From positions 1 through 5,918 of the forward strand of contig JAYUFR010000091.1 in NCBI GenBank assembly GCA_043738625.1: a DNA stretch of 5,918 bases. The letters are read 5' to 3'. Under the pieces are notes generated by a model that saw nothing but the letters and a program-made list of their open reading frames with translations, had not been told where the DNA came from and did no database searches. The stretch comes from JANYCD01 sp043738625 (GTDB lineage Bacteria; Pseudomonadota; Gammaproteobacteria; Burkholderiales; Rhodocyclaceae). Each line of letters starts with the position of its first letter. The stretch's first letter is position 1. The translations under genes were made by a program, and so were the position numbers. Below are positions 5,531-5,918 of the stretch, piece by piece.

Positions 5531-5879
5531 CTATTTGAACTTTATCGGACTTGCTCGTTTCTGACAGGCCCGTACATTTCAGTGTATCCCAGTCAGGCAG
5601 CTAATCTATGCAGTGTGTCCTTTGCACTTGGCCCCATAGTTGCTCCCAAAGGAATGAGCCTTAGCTTCTAAAGTTCGGAGAGGTGATTTCTGGTAACGAG
5701 AGCGGACGCTCCGGCTTCGCGAAAGCTGACGTTAATACATTCCCCTCGAGCCAGCTCTGCTGCGGAAACGGCGTCAGTTTAAGCGCCACGATACATTCCC
5801 TACCAGCAACGACTCTAGGCCGCGTCAAGTGTTTAACGCCGAGCCGTTTAATAACCCGGGCTCATCTTACTAACTAAAG
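5531..5879. other. Gene-free stretch, content unassigned
   Basis: I find no convincing protein gene on either strand. The longest frame, 5683-5877 on the plus strand, has a badly spaced ribosome binding site and no recognisable domain. Visible structure includes a nested hairpin (CTGAC 5561-5565 with GTCAG 5592-5596, enclosing GTACA 5572-5576 with TGTAT 5583-5587). The word ATACATTCCC occurs twice (5735-5744 and 5791-5800). Base composition is more even than in the genes. It may hold a leftward small RNA ending at the terminator at 5498-5530, or remains of a decayed element. Confidence 0.4.
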
Positions 5880-5913
5880 TGGCCGTTATGTTCGGTATCG
5901 AACATAACGGCCA
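5880..5913. repeat. Perfect 15-bp inverted repeat with 4-base centre at the window edge
   Basis: TGGCCGTTATGTTCG (5880-5894) and its exact complement CGAACATAACGGCCA (5899-5913) surround GTAT. A U-tract is absent, so it is not a standard terminator. Possible roles are a dimeric-protein operator, a recombinase site, or an internal or terminal part of a mobile element or dispersed repeat. The sequence ends five bases later, so the context that would decide is missing. Confidence 0.75.
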
Positions 5914-5918
5914 AATAT

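Noticed and set aside
5593..5637. 14-residue minus-strand frame with a GGGAG site 5 bases upstream
   Set aside because: The site spacing is good, but the peptide is too short to separate from chance without conservation data.
5240..5671. Long plus-strand frame running from the CBS gene into the right intergenic region
   Set aside because: Its first part is antisense to the well-supported CBS gene and its second part has no recognisable protein character or proper start.
5683..5877. 64-residue open frame starting at GTG on the plus strand
   Set aside because: Its only ribosome-binding-like bases (GGAG, 5677-5680) are 2 bases from the start codon, and the peptide has no domain, membrane or signal features. 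It looks like chance openness.
5829..5913. Integron attC-like site (GTTTAAC at 5829-5835 plus the terminal palindrome)
   Set aside because: No matching GTTRRRY partner is found in the right place, and the terminal palindrome is perfect, whereas attC arms are imperfect. No integrase or cassette gene is present.

Overview
This window looks like chromosomal DNA of a betaproteobacterium (Burkholderiales, Rhodocyclales or Nitrosomonadales type). The reasons are the GC-rich core genes and the gene content: a DUF1015 protein, a MAPEG-family membrane protein, TadA next to a YkuD-type L,D-transpeptidase, and a Rap1a/Tai-like protein. This placement is an inference from gene style, and no rRNA or tRNA is present to confirm it.

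Layout. Positions 1-630 hold the 3' half of a DUF1015 gene cut by the window edge. Positions 688-2121 hold an FkbM-type methyltransferase gene that is visibly poorer in GC than its neighbours. Directly after it, at 2136-2198, lies a second diverged copy of the last ~60 bases of the DUF1015 gene, stop codon included. The methyltransferase gene is therefore bracketed by direct repeats of its neighbour's 3' end, which suggests acquired DNA placed at the end of a resident gene. A small MAPEG membrane protein follows (2311-2718). It converges on a leftward pair, tadA and a YkuD-GNAT fusion gene (4168-2789), across a long hairpin.

Divergent from tadA is a rightward pair: a YbjQ/UPF0145 protein (4213-4545) and a secreted Rap1a/Tai-like protein (4552-4929). 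This pair converges on a leftward two-CBS-domain gene (5397-4957), which has a strong ribosome binding site and a plausible promoter. The last ~520 bases contain no gene I can support. They hold a 12-base tandem repeat, a clear leftward intrinsic terminator with no recognisable gene feeding it, and a perfect 15-bp palindrome at the extreme right edge.

How the genes work together. tadA and the fusion gene are directly abutted (TGAATG) and are probably co-translated. The YbjQ and Rap1a/Tai-like genes are 6 bases apart and are probably one transcript. The others look like single-gene units. The observations most worth following up are the 3'-end duplication around the methyltransferase gene and the linker-free fusion of a normally periplasmic transpeptidase domain to a cytoplasmic acetyl-CoA-using domain with no signal peptide. 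I did not find a convincing complete new multi-gene system.
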